DNA of 64,000 nucleotides, taken from positions 24,258,727 through 24,322,726 of the forward strand of contig OY987245.1 of NCBI GenBank assembly GCA_963920765.1, given 5' to 3'. The DNA comes from Ulota crispa (taxonomy: Eukaryota; Streptophyta; Bryopsida; Orthotrichales; Orthotrichaceae). Numbering within the stretch: position 1 is the first letter of the stretch; every line of letters begins with the position of its first letter. This document shows, piece after piece, positions 36,041 through 48,400 of this stretch. The translations under genes and the position numbers were made by a program. Under the pieces are notes generated by a model. That model made no database searches. It saw nothing but the letters and a program-made list of their open reading frames with translations, and was not told the origin of the DNA.

Positions 36041-38005
36041 AGTATCAATCTAATTTGCAAGGTAAATATCCTCTTATCACTTGAACTCTAACCTAAGTTC
36101 AAATTCTTGTACTCCTCATTGTTATTGTAGCTTACAATATGGTGGACCCTCCAAAAGGCCCTTAAGAAGTCTCAAAAAGGATAAAAAGGGATCCCAAGAC
36201 ATGTACTTGTTGTACCAAATAAAATCACTAATCCCCTATTTTCACCCACCCTTTGCGTTCAATGCAAGCATGAAAATTATATTGATGTGCCATCTCACTA
36301 GGACAAAGATGTGGGTATAATAGAATCATCATTTATATTTTACTCTATTTGTATACATGAGTGAAGTACTTGGATAGTGACTAGTGAGTTCATCTACATA
36401 TTTTATCAATGCAATGCCTTTTTGTATTGTTTTAGATTGTGCAAGTGGATAAAGTCCTTCACACAAAAAGAATATTACCATTTTCTATTCATAGTTTTTG
36501 TGATGTACAATAGGAAAGTCATATGAGGTAGAGCCACTTCATAAACTTTGTAATGTGCCTTGGCCTAGGCTCAATAAATGTTGAGGGTGTCAAATCTTAA
36601 GGGCCTTGTGGAGGGTTTGTAATTTTTCAAGTAGGCTACTTGATTGTTATATCCTATTCACATGGTTTTCCTCACAAGTGGGTATTTTAAAATGTGAGAT
36701 TTTTTGATGATTTCTTTTTTTGGAAGTGAGAGTTCTCAGTTAAGCATTTATTAGTGCTCTAGTATCTCATTTAGGTATAGAGATTGTAATATGCAAGTTA
36801 ATTCTAACATAATGTTGTTGGAAGCTCTATAATTGACACTAAGATAAAAACATGTATATTTATATATAGTTTTTGAGTGGTTATATGCTACACACATCTA
36901 TAGTATTCTTTCTTTTCAACAAAATTTTAGTGCATGCATTATGTAAATTTTTTCCTCTATTGGCAAGGCAGCTTTCTTGTTTTTAAGCTGTGAATTCATA
37001 TAATTGAAGGAACCAAAAGTTTTGCTAACTAACCTCATTTAAAATACTAAACCCTAGAAAAGCTAAATCCTAATCATAACATCATGGTAGAGCAATTTTA
37101 AGGGTGTTGAGAATAGGTAAATTAAATCATAGTGGCAACATGCAAAATAAGTGACAATAAGAAATTTGTTAGGGGACTTAGAGTTTTCATTGTGACAAAA
37201 AAACACAAACAACAACAATGGGTTTGCAAAAGAGGTTTAAAATACCATTTTGGCAAGGCAATACATTGTATAGGATATCTAACTTAGTTTGTCAATAATG
37301 GCAATTGACATTCTTGTTGTGCTAGAATAGCTTACATTTAATTAAAATTCATATTATGCATTGATATCTCATCCCTCGTTTGCACCACCAATTAGTTTTT
37401 TTGTTTTGTTTTTGTCTTTAAAGGACTCTCTGATAAGGCCTATTTTGACTGCATGTATTTATTCACAATTCCTCCTCTTTACCAACTTTGTAACACATTC
37501 ATTATAAAGGGAAAATAAAACACAACAAAAACTACATTGAAATAGGAGAAGCATATTCCAAAAACTCAAGAACCATGTTTCTGCTCATTGTGTTACTAAA
37601 ATCTCAGGGGTTATTTGAAAAAAAGGTACAGTACACCATATGCAAAGCAACTCTTTAGAGATTAGTCCTTGCACTTGTAAGAGTGCATGTGTAAATAGCA
37701 TATAGATTTGAAGCTTTTGAGATAAAATAAATTATGTCTTAAGAAGACAAAATCTTCAGTTTTGCAAGTCTTTTCTTCTACTTCCACCTCTACGTGAATT
37801 GATTCGAGAAAAGCCATGCACAAAAATCATGAAGCTCCCAATGATCAAATTAGTGGCATAGCTGAAGAATTAACAAGAACTACTTTTCAGCACAAGTTTT
37901 TGTTTTTAATTTTTTTTCCAAATGCCAAATGCTTCAGACATGCTTTACAGAGATTTGGTGAGTTTTCACAAAGAACTCTACTAAAAGTTGAAAAATATTG
38001 AACTT
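36041..38005. other. AT-rich gene-free stretch
   Basis: No recognisable gene, RNA or complete transposon. Confidence 0.5.
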
Positions 38006-38616
38006 ACATTAAATAGTGCATTTAGATTGCCTTAACAATTATGTTGCCTTATCTTGAAAAGTCAATTACCTCATGATTTATCACTTGGTCACGTTGAGGC
38101 ACATGCAATTCTCTAAGTATTAGGATTTCACATGACTTACAACTTGAATGTTGCTAATTTTTCTTTTTGCAACTTTGCTATTGTTACCAAGCCCTTTGAA
38201 AATGTTTATTATAATAATTATTGATGAGAATTACTGTAGTACTTGTAAATATCCATATAGTTAAGTTTCAAGAAATTAGTTTGAGGCAACCTAAATGCGC
38301 TATTTAGTGTACACCAAATAGTGCCTTTAGGTTGCCTCAGCAATTAGGTTGCTTTACTTTGGAAAGTTACCTCATGACCCACTACTTGCCCACTTGAAAG
38401 TGCATGTAACTCTTTATATACTAGAATTTCACTTGATTTTACAACTTGAATATTGTTAATTTGTGTTTCTATAGCTTTGTAATAGTTGTCAAATCTTTTA
38501 AAAATTATTTATCACAATAATTATGGATAAAAGCTACTGTAGTAACAGTAAATATTTAAATAGTGTGAAATGTCTAGAAATTAGTATGAGGCAACCTAAA
38601 TGCACTATTTGGTGTA
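38006..38616. mobile_element. Two head-to-tail MITEs of the ACACTAAATAGTGCATTTAG family
   Basis: Copy one, 38006-38311, and copy two, 38311-38616, each have ends ACA..AAATAGTGC.TTTAG and the inverse. They meet at a single shared junction GTGTACACC. Interiors are homologous throughout (CCTTTGAAAATG.TTAT and similar blocks). Further copies lie at 39375-39689 and 58986-59293. The pair lies about 40 bp downstream of the pectinesterase stop, probably in its 3' UTR. Confidence 0.75.
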
Positions 38617-38655
38617 CTGATAATGCTGAACCAAGAATTAGGATAGTGATGTTGA

Positions 38656-41600
38656 TTAAAGCCAGTCAGAGCCATTGATCCATTCCAATTGTGTATACGT
38701 GGCAGCTTCCGTTGATGACAGAGCCTTCACGTATGCCACACGTCCAGCCATATCTGCCCCTGGTCCCGTGTTCATGTACTCTCCGTAAAAAACCGTCCTG
38801 TCACCACTCATTTGGAAAACAAAACAAAATAAGACTAAACTTAATTATGCACAGAAATCCTCCACATCCTTGGCATAACCCCCTCTCAAACCCTGCGTGT
38901 TGGTATTTTAATGAAGGCCCAAACCCTTGCACCAATAGATATCATGTCTTGCTCCTACTTACAAAGTGAGAGTGCAACACTAGAGCCACCGCAAAACTAC
39001 CACTCAAGGCTATAAAATTGCCAAGCCAATGATTTTACCTAGTGAAATCAAAATACAACACAGGTTACTACAGATTTGTCAAACACTACCTCAGGAACTA
39101 TAGACTGCCAAGTACTCAATTGATCTTGTGGAAATAATTACAAATAACTTAAAACTCAAAAATCCATAGTCCAGAAATAAAAACATGCCACAAGGTGAAG
39201 ATAATTTGTCAATCTGTGGCCCCAAGCGGCGGGAGATCCTTTGATAGGTAGACTGGTTTCATGCTTAGAGAGTTTAGTCTTAGAGAGTTTACTTCTAGAG
39301 GATGTGCATGACACTAAAATATTTCCCAAATCACCATGGCCGTTGATACATTCTTGTGAAGTAGAGGAAATGTTCTACACTAAATAGTGCATTTAGATTG
39401 TCCCACACTAATTTCTTCATATTGACATAATATAAATATTTACGGATATTACAATAATCTTCATCAATGATTATTACAATAAAATAAACTTAACAATAAC
39501 AAGGACCTGGCAACAACAACCATGTTGCAAAAAAATAAACTAGTGTTGTTTAGGCCGTAAACCATGTGAAATCTTGGTATTTACAAAGTTGCATGCCCTT
39601 TCAAGTGGTCAATCAATGAGGCGTAAGGTAACTTTTCAAGGTAAGGCAACCTAAATGTTAAGGAAACCTAAATGCATTGTATAGTGTAGCATGTAAGAGC
39701 ATCTGCACCCTTGCACGCAACTTGGAGCTCTCAAAAGCAAGTGTCCAAGGTGCGTCCACAAGCAGGGGCTTGCTCAAATCTCCAATGCCTCACCCTTGCT
39801 CTCAAGAAGGTATAAGCAAGCATTGAGCCCATATCACAAAGGATAGAGCTCCAATCATGGGCCTCTTGTGTTGGCCAATCAACTAGTTTCAATTGTCCTG
39901 GATTTGGGCGCACTAATGATTCATCAAACCGTGAACATTCTAGTGTTTGAGATACAATTGAGCAAGCCCTAGCTTGCATACAACATTGGCGCTGCAACAA
40001 GGTGTGCCAAGTGGAGTGGCCACACCAAGTGCTAGTGAGGGCATATTTAGCATACAAGGGTGCAAGTGCTTTCAAGGCACAACAATGAGAAGCCAAACAC
40101 GCTTACTAACACCATATTCATTAAAATGGGAGATTTTCACTGAATTGAGATGAAATTGAAAGGAAATTTAACAAAAGGTTTCATTGCAATTTAGCTCAAC
40201 TCGAGCTAAATTGCAATTAAACCTTTCAAAACTAATGTAAAATTAGAAAGTTTTAACTGAAAACTCTACTTTTAATGGAAATTGCCAATGCAAGCCGAGA
40301 TCAATATGGTTATTTTGAGAGGTGCCCAATCTCCCATTTTAATGAATGTGGTGTTATTATTAGTGTAGTGAGAGAGATGGGATATAACATACGTGTCAGC
40401 AGTGGTGTTGCCCCAGTCATCCCATCCGGGGCTGGCAATGACGTCGTCCATGTGCGTGGAAGCAAACACCACCCGAGAGTAGGACCGCCAGGCTCGCCCC
40501 AGCAAGACTCGGCCAGTGCCAGCAATGGAGCAATCCACAAAACTGAACCCCGTCACCTCGCCACTGCTGCTGCGCGACTGCGCCGTGATGGTGCCCCTTT
40601 TGTCGGCGTTCGACGTTATCACGCACTCCTGCACTCAGGAAACGCAAAAGCATAGCCAACCACGCTCAATTGCCTCGCAAGCTTGCTTGCACTAGGGGTA
40701 GTCACGGTTGGTGTGAGACTAAATTTTCCGTGAAGATTGAGAAATGACTGAGTGAATGTAGGAGTTAATGGGAGCAATTCTCCATGGAAGGAGGTGTGAC
40801 ACCCTTTTTGTGGGTGATGGAGAATGAAGAATGAAGAATAGAGAATGTTTTACTTAGAGGAAGGCAACACGGCCACCGATTGGAGGAGCAAAAAAAGCGA
40901 GGGTGAAAAGTAATTTACGAACAGGTAAACAAACGGACCAGGGTAAGAATTCTCATGCAATTTTTTTCTCAGCCCATTTCTTCATGCCTGGGTGCTGATA
41001 AAAAAATTTCTCAATCTTCACGGAACTGCGCTTGCGTGTGTCGCGGAGGAAGTGCCACGGCAGTTTTCCAATGAAGATTGAGAATGCGGAAATGCAATTG
41101 TGACTACCCCTACTAACTGAGCATCTCTTGCAACCCTCCAAATGTCCAAGTCCCTTCAATTCCTCTTTATCTGTTTTAGAGGGAATGGCCACTTGTATCC
41201 CCAACAGTGCAACCCGCTAAGTATAGTGCCAACCAATCACACGTCAAGGAAATTTCAAAAGCAATAAAGTAAGCTATGACCACAAGAAAATATATTTTGT
41301 AAGGTAGGAGCACCCATACTCGCTCATTTAAGGGTTTGGGGTACCCCAAGGTCACGGAAAATTCAGGAAAAAAATTTGTAGCATTAGCCTTTCAACAAAC
41401 TGTCATGGAAAGTACTTTTTGTGGGAAAAAGTATTGTAGATTATTTTATATAAAAGGGCAAAGTTGTAGCTCAAAGGGTCCCTATTAGTGAGTAACACCA
41501 TATTAGGTAAATTGGGAAAAAAGGGTGTCCCAATTTGTACTTCACCTACATTTGAGAATGTCACCTAAAACCAAATTTGAAGGTATCATATTCAATATGG

Positions 41601-44600
41601 GCCACTAAGATTTTTTCCCTCTCAAATTCCTCCTCTTAGGTGAGGGCATGTGTACAAAAAAAACGCTAAGCTCAGTTGTACATGATCATGTACAACCTGC
41701 AAAAGTCCCAAAATGTACCCTTTTTCTTGATTTGCCTAATATGGTGTTGAGTACTCTAGACTAACCTTGAAACTGCTTGGATGTGTTCCCATAGTGGCAC
41801 TAGATGGTCTCAATCCCAACCGTCCCAAAGTACCTTAGCAATTGACATGTGGCGGAATTTGCTTGTGCAAGTGGCATTCAGTGCTCCACTATGGGTTCAA
41901 TTGTGGGTGGAGAAACCCTCAAAACTAGGATGCAAAATTGGGGGCTGAGCAGAGAAGGATGTGCCTACCTTAGAAGGTTTAGAGACCCATTCTAATAAGC
42001 CAAATTTGAAATGGGAAAGTAAATGTAGAGGCTGACACAGTTAGAATTGATTGTTTTTCATTAGATTTGAGCAGGGCCTGAACATTTGGAGGGTTGCATG
42101 AGACGCTCTTATCACGGAGAATACTACAACAAATTTTTTTTTGTGACCTTTGATGATGAGGGTTTAGGTTTGGTTTTATGACCTTGTAAAGGGACCTTGC
42201 ATTTCCAAAGATGAAATCCACCATGCCTTGGATGTGGCACTCGCTGAAGAAATGGCGGCCTTGGTGGTCACTCAGAGTGTCTTGGTACCCAAACATGCCG
42301 CAGCCGTAGAATGCAACTTTGTCTCCCACCACTCGAAGTGCCACCGCCTGGGCGCCTTTGCTTCCTGCTCCTGGTCTTGGAGCAGTGTTCTGTCTCTCAC
42401 GGGACAAAAAAAAAAAAAAAAATCGAGTTTCAGGTGCACCCATATCCAATAATTTAAGCAATTTTGCAACAAACTACAAAGAGTTTGAGGCAATGCATGT
42501 TCTTTCAATAAGAAATATTGGGATTGCACATTTTTCATAATCTTATTTGTGAAACTAATATTATCTGTAAATTTTGGGAGTCAAAAAGTGCTTTGGACCT
42601 ATTGCCAACATCTAAACTCATGTAATTTTGATGTTAGGCAAATTACTTTCTGCTCATTACTTCCTACTTCACCACTTTTGGACACGTGACATGATTTCAA
42701 TGGTCCCAACCTTGGAAAGGAAAGAAAAATGCATTCCAAGACTTGAATGGAAACATATACGCACCAAGGAAATAGCAACACCCTATAAGGTTGGGTATAG
42801 GACAAAGTTGGCAATGGGTGCACTCACCTTAGTACATAGATGATTTTCTTTATCAACCAACCCCACTAGAAATCATGTCTTATTGTTAATGTAGTTTTTA
42901 ATTCCAACTTGATTTTCACTAGTGAAGAAGCATTGTTACGATAAATCTCCTTACTTTTCAGTGATGCAATATCCAAACCGGAACTTTGATGGAGCCCATC
43001 TCTATGCAATGGTAGTCACTCATCAGATAAGGAGAGGCATGACATAGCATGGGGTTGCTTTAGAAATCTAATATTGTTAGTTTCCGACCCTAGTTTGAGC
43101 ACGATTGAACAAGATGCAAGCGTTGAAGGGGGCATATTTGGGGGAATGCTAAATTGTGAGCTATGAGCCTAGATTTTTTTGTTAGAATATTAAATTCACC
43201 TATAATTGTGGACATAGAGAGCATTATAAATTCTCATGTCTTGAAAAAATTTGTTGTTTGTTTAGTCTTTCTATCTATTTTGAGCTCAAAATTGTCCCCG
43301 TTCACAAAAAAACTCGTGACCCACCTCTCACTGCTCATTGTTTTATGAGCACGGCTCACCATTTTATGCTCACAAAATAGAGTCGTCCGCATATTCGGTA
43401 ATACATACATATCTTAAAAATGCGGTTCCATGCCACTGCTGTGGTTTAACATAATAATATTTGAAACAAGACTCTTTGTTCACGGTACCTAGTTTCCTAG
43501 TTTCATTCTTCATTACCCTCTCAAGTAATGAGCACAAACGTCATTAGTTACAACCATAGTTTTCCCCATGTGGTGTGCTACATTACCTTGAAGCTGATGT
43601 TGTGTGCAATGAAGTGATCCGCCTCTATAGCCACCGAGGCGGAATTGTAGGTTGAATTTGTCACATTTGCATTGTCATTCCAAGCAATTATAGTATTCTC
43701 CAGACCTTGTCCTCGGAACGTAATACAAGGTTTGTTGCTTGGCACGAGTACCTTTTCCCTGATAGGTTTCAAGCAACAAGCAATGGTTTGTCAGCATTGA
43801 CCATGGATCCCCATAATGTTTACGGAAAATTTTAAGGAGACCCTTGAAATTTGCCATATTTGCATAGATACCCATGGTTTTTCAGAAATTGCACAAATAC
43901 CCTTGAACCATAGAATCTTAATTTTCAAGTGTTTGTTTTATTATATATGTTACTTCCTTCATGATCAATGTTAAAGTAAGGAGTGTCATAGAATTAAAAA
44001 GAAGTAATGTGCGCACAAAGGAAGAAGGGAAGTGACATGCACAATAGAACAAACGCCTAAAAATCATGGTCCAAGGGTATATGTGCAATTTCTGAAAAAT
44101 CAGAGGTATCTACAGTGGTGCCTTGATAAGATGAAGGTATTGGGATAACATATTCATTTCATGTAAGGAACACATTCATTGCAACCAAACACATCTTTTG
44201 TAGCTTCCCAACCGCCAGGAATAGTCATTTCTTTCATCTGACCTAAACGTTTTTTCTTATAAAGGTTCATCTTAAAGAGGCACTACTGTATACAAATAGT
44301 ACAAACTTCAAGGGTATCCATAAAATTTTCCGTAATGTTTATAGGCCAGAGAAAAGTACCTCTCATAAGCACATTCTAGAACAACTACCCTTCTCTTGGA
44401 TGTCTAGGGAGTTCTGGACTAGTATTTGAATAAATCTCATACTTATAAATCACAAAAAAAATATTCTGAATTGTTCAAGAATACCAAAGGCTTGAAGTCC
44501 TTTTGCTTACACGTATGTTCCTGCTGCAATATCAATGGTCACTCGTCTATTGTTGCCGCTCTGAACAGCATCAACCGCTTCTTGCACCGTTCTAGTATCC

Positions 44601-44869
44601 CCAAGGCCAGACTTGTCCACAAATATCTTACCGACAAACTTTCTCCTGGCCACCTTCGTCTGTCCAAAGGAACTCAGAATCACATGAAGCAACCACGTGT
44701 AATCACCGCCAACCAATACCTCACCCGCAAACGCCTTAATGTCACCATAATAAACTCGTTGACACCAAAATCCCTTCTCTTTGCCAATCTCTGTGTAGTA
44801 ACCACACAGCTTCACTAGAATCACCACACCCATACTAGCAACCAGGGTCTGTCTGCTCCAAAAATTCAT
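38656..44869 (-). CDS. Pectin methylesterase, type without PMEI pro-region
   Basis: Five exons, 44869-44511, 43758-43587, 42389-42183, 40628-40393 and 38797-38656, join in frame to 371 aa. All catalytic residues are present: Q191 (QAVAL), Q213 and D214 (GYQDTL), D235 (VDFIFGN) and R291 (LGRAW). Other family blocks are [18 protein letters not shown] and [14 protein letters not shown]. The enzyme removes methyl esters from cell-wall homogalacturonan and releases methanol. Residues 1-25 are hydrophobic, fitting a signal peptide or anchor. No inhibitor (PMEI) domain precedes the catalytic domain, so no processing is expected. Exon 1 ends at the strong GTAAGC donor, one position after a possible GTGTAA, because only this keeps frame. 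The introns carry at least five transposons. It faces the FAD monooxygenase gene head to head. Confidence 0.93.
39375..39689. mobile_element. ACACTAAATAGTGCATTTAG-family MITE in pectinesterase intron 4
   Basis: CTACACTAAATAGTGCATTTAG at the left and a mutated inverse (CTAAATGCATTGTATAGTGTAG) at the right. The interior is related to 38006-38616, largely in reverse orientation. Confidence 0.7.
39697..40070. mobile_element. GAGCATCTGCACCCTTG inverted-repeat MITE in intron 4
   Basis: GAGCATCTGCACCCTTG at the left, CAAGGGTGCAAGTGCT at the right. It accounts for an apparent 121-codon ORF here. Confidence 0.5.
40108..40355. mobile_element. AACACCATATT-family MITE beside pectinesterase exon 4
   Basis: AACACCATATTCATTAAAATGGG at the left, inverse at the right. 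A second, nearly perfect inner foldback (GCAATTTAGCTC / GAGCTAAATTGC) is at 40171-40222. The element ends only 38 bp from the exon 4 donor. Confidence 0.7.
40695..41110. mobile_element. GGGGTAGTCAC inverted-repeat MITE in intron 3
   Basis: TA|GGGGTAGTCAC at the left and GTGACTACCCC|TA at the right. Inverted pieces around GAAGATTGAGAA recur inside. The TA flanks suggest a Tc1/mariner-type target. Confidence 0.65.
41119..42108. mobile_element. GAGCATCTCTTGCAACCCTCC element hosting another MITE
   Basis: GAGCATCTCTTGCAACCCTCC at the left is mirrored by GGAGGGTTGCATGAGACGCTC at the right, 990 bp. It contains a complete AACACCATATT-family insertion at 41494-41748. No target duplication confirmed. 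Confidence 0.65.
41494..41748. mobile_element. AACACCATATT-family MITE with 4-bp duplication GAGT
   Basis: AACACCATATTAGGTAAATTGGG and its inverse, flanked directly by GAGT (41490-41493 and 41749-41752). Close relative of 59479-59715. Confidence 0.8.
42410..42421. repeat. Poly(A) tract
   Basis: About 15 A in a row, in the intron 16-20 bp upstream (in transcript sense, a T-run before the acceptor) of pectinesterase exon 3. Confidence 0.7.
43823..44332. mobile_element. Mutator-like MITE, family B, in pectinesterase intron 1
   Basis: CGGAAAATTTTAAGGAGACCC at the left with an inverted right end CATAAAATTTTCCG, and long terminal arms (GTTTTTCAGAAATTGCACAA / GTGCAATTTCTGAAAAATCA). The flanks TAATGTTTA at 43814-43822 and 44333-44341 are identical: a perfect 9-bp duplication. 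Confidence 0.85.
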
Positions 44870-45455
44870 ATTTTTTGAGTTTAATTCTCCTCACAATCAT
44901 AGGTCCTCACAAAGTCACATATAACAGCTATGGCTTCTCAAAGGGTAAACTGCCACAGCCCAATTCTCACATCCACAACCATGCCCACAATACCTTGGAA
45001 AACTCTGGTTAGACAAACAGACAGACATCCCAAGGCAGGAAGGAAGGAATGAAGGAGGTGCCTACTACTTGTGACACAGACATTTCAGAATCAAAATGTA
45101 CCAGGATCTTAGATGAGACGTGTCACAACAATTTAGGTCAACAACAAACCTTAAAAAAATGAGTGCCCATGAAACGTAAGCACCACACACCAGCACAAGC
45201 ATCCAGCCACTTTCTCCCACAGCAAAAACTCCTCAGATGGAACGTGTCTCCGTTTGAAGCAATCCCTTGCTCTGGAGTGCCTTAAAACTGAAGGAAAAAT
45301 AGCACACTTTTTTCGCTGGACCAGATCCCAAGGGGCTGAAACCTTCCAACCAATCTAAGACTCAGGTGCGCATGTAAAAAGAGAGCAACAAAAGTACTGA
45401 AATTACCAGGCTGAATTACACAATAAATTTGGCCCATTTATTTCCTTCTCTCGTC
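44870..45455. promoter_or_regulatory. Shared divergent promoter region
   Basis: 586 bp separate the start codons of the pectinesterase (left, -) and the FAD monooxygenase (right, +). No transposon is seen here, in contrast to the introns on both sides. No specific motif is claimed. Confidence 0.45.
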
Positions 45456-48400
45456 ATGCTCTCTGCTCTGCTGCCGGCTCGCTTCTCTCCTCGCTGTACG
45501 TGCTCCATGGCTTCCATGGCTTCGCCTTCGCCTGCTCTCCCTCTCGTTGACAAGGTTGTTATTGTCGGTGGCGGCATCGGTGGTCTCGCCGCTGCTCTTC
45601 AGCTTCGTCGGGTCGGAATTGATGCTCAGGTGCGTTTGATTGCGGCATCTTGGTGGTGATGACTTGGCAATTCAGCTCTGTTTTAGTTCTCACTATTGTT
45701 ATCTAGATACCAACTTACTAGTCATTGCTGCTGAGCGCCCTAGCTAGAATGAGCACCACGTGCAACGCTTGAATTTTCAACTCCAAACACATCTAGGGTT
45801 TGTTTTGTTTACTTGGACGGTTTGGTAAGGAGCGGTTGGTAATCAATTGTGTTTGGTGAGGCTGAGGATGCGTAATTTGAAGGTGGTTAAGGTTTGATGT
45901 TGATACAGTTTTGGAGTACGTTTTGTGTGGCATGGCAGGTGTATGAGAAGGGTGACAGGCTTACTGGTGGTGAGGGAACGTTGCTCTCGCTGTTTCCCAA
46001 TGGATGTAAGAGTCTCAACCAGGCAGATCCAAATATTGTAACAAAGGTACGCACAAACACGTCTGCATCGATCAAGTACTCCCTCCGTCCCTCTAAAAAC
46101 GTCCAAAAAGCTTACTTGTGAAGGATTAACTGTGTTTGTAGTCTTTGTGCTAGTGACACATGCATTCTAGAATCAATATACCATCTACCAAATGTATGCG
46201 AAATCTCCAGTTTTGATGTCGCTGTTTGGGCACCCAATTTCCATGCAAAAAGTACCATGTTGCCAGCTCCTCATTGTTGATGATTTAAAGATTAGTAGCA
46301 ATAATGGTACCTCATATGGGCAAGGCCAAGCTTGCTAGGAGAGGAATGCTCTCTAATCGCTTAACTTGCCCCCATGAGATCATTGAACATGGCAAACGCT
46401 TTCTCAGCATTTGAAGTCAGCAGAATGGAGGTTTTTAGTGGTACAAGGATTGTGTCTGATTTGGAGCTTTTTAGAGGGACAGAGGGAGTATTATATAGGT
46501 GAAAGAAATAAGTTTTAACAGCTCAGTTATGGAAATCTTTGTTTAAACTTCGTTTCAGAAATGGTAGTTTGCTTGAGCACAATACCCTTTTAATATACGA
46601 GATATTGCAGATACGCGAAGCAGGTCGCGCAGATGCCCCAGCGCTGATGATAGACCCTATCGGTGGAGCTCTGCTTGGATCGTGGGAGCTCAGTGAGCGC
46701 ATGGAGAAGACCTATGGACAGCCTGTAATTGCCATTCTTTGGCGCCACTTACTCAGCATTTTATCAGATGCTTTACCGGAGGAGTGCAAGCATTACGGCC
46801 ACGAATGTCTAGACGTGATTCAGGTCAGGTCTAATACTTATGTGCCATAATTCCCTTCAGCTGAAATCACATCCTCCTTCTTCAAATTGCTCACTTGTAG
46901 TCACCTTGCCCTCACCGTGTTGTTTTCTAATGCGCTTGTTTCATTGAATAAATAGGACGAAGAAGGAGCCACGGTGCACTTCAAGAAAGATGGTGAAACA
47001 GTCTCAGTGAAGGTAATAATATGCAGCACATGGTGATTGTGATTACTGCTTACCTATGTATGATGTCAGTTTGCTAATTGGTATGCTTATAGATTATCTA
47101 TGTTTCTTTGTTTCTGAGTTTCTTCAATGACATGTGTGTTTTGATGCTGTGGCTCTTGCCAAGCTGTTTTTGCATTGTGGTTTTGGGCAGTGAAATAAAG
47201 AGAGCGTGATTTGCTATGTTGAACAGGCTCCATTGGTGATTGGTGCTGATGGCATACGATCGGTTGTTCGATCCAAGATCTTTGGTGCTATGACTCTTCG
47301 TGATAATGGTCGGACCATGTGGCGTGCTGTAATTGACGCAAATCTGTGCCATCATCCGGTTACGTCCTTGTCTCCTTTCATTTCACTGATTTATTGCTTA
47401 AATGAGGTGGTTTACATGAGGCGGAAGTATGGCTTGTCTTTTCCTTTAATAGCCATGCTTCAATTAAATGCTTAATTATTTATGTAATTGGAGTATCTTG
47501 TATTCCCTCTGTCCCTCTAAAAACGTCCAAATCAGACACATTTCTTGTACCACTAAAAACTCCCTTTTGCTGATTTCAAACGCTGAGAAAGCGTTTGTCA
47601 TGTTCAATGATCTCATGGGGGCAAGTTAAGCAATTAGGGAGCATTCCTCTCCTAGCAAGCTTGGCCTTGCTCATAAAAGGTCTACTAATCTTTAAGTCAT
47701 GAATAATGAGGAGCTGGCAACATGCACAAATATGGTACTTTTTGCATGGAATTTGGGCACCCAAACGGCAACATCAAAGCTGGGGGTTTTGCATATATTT
47801 GATAGATGATATATTGATATGTGTCACTAGCACAAAGACTAAAAACAAAGTTAATCCTTCACAAGGAAGCTTTTTGGACGCTTTTAGAGGGACAGAGGAG
47901 TTTTTTTTTGCAGGATCGAGCTAAGGCTCTTCAATCCGTTGTAGTGTTGTACCTCTCCTCCCTAATTTGACTGATAAGAAATTGCCACTTAGGGTTGTAG
48001 TTATAACCTTCTTTCGCTGCATGTATTTGGATGTGCTGAAGTTCAAGGTGTTACTCCATTGTGCAGGCCTTACGAGTGGGCACAATCACTGCATTTCAGA
48101 AAGGGAAAACAATGTTTGTCATCAACGGTGTTGGTGATAATCTCTATTGGGCTTACAGCTTGACTGATGACGCTACGGATGGACGAGCTCAAGTGCGCTC
48201 ACAAAACTTAGAAGAGGCTAAAGAAAGATTGAGGCAAGAATACAAGGGATGGGATCTTGCTCTTCACATACTTGAGGTTCATCATCATCTCACTGCTTTG
48301 TTTTGTTCCTTATAAGATCCCATCAACCCTGCATCATTTTCTCTCGGCCAGTTGCTTCTTCTTGATGGTTTTTGTTCGCATCCAATAATTACCACTGAGT

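Noticed and set aside
39731..40096. 121-codon ORF inside pectinesterase intron 4
   Set aside because: Lies within an inverted-repeat MITE and shows no protein family features.
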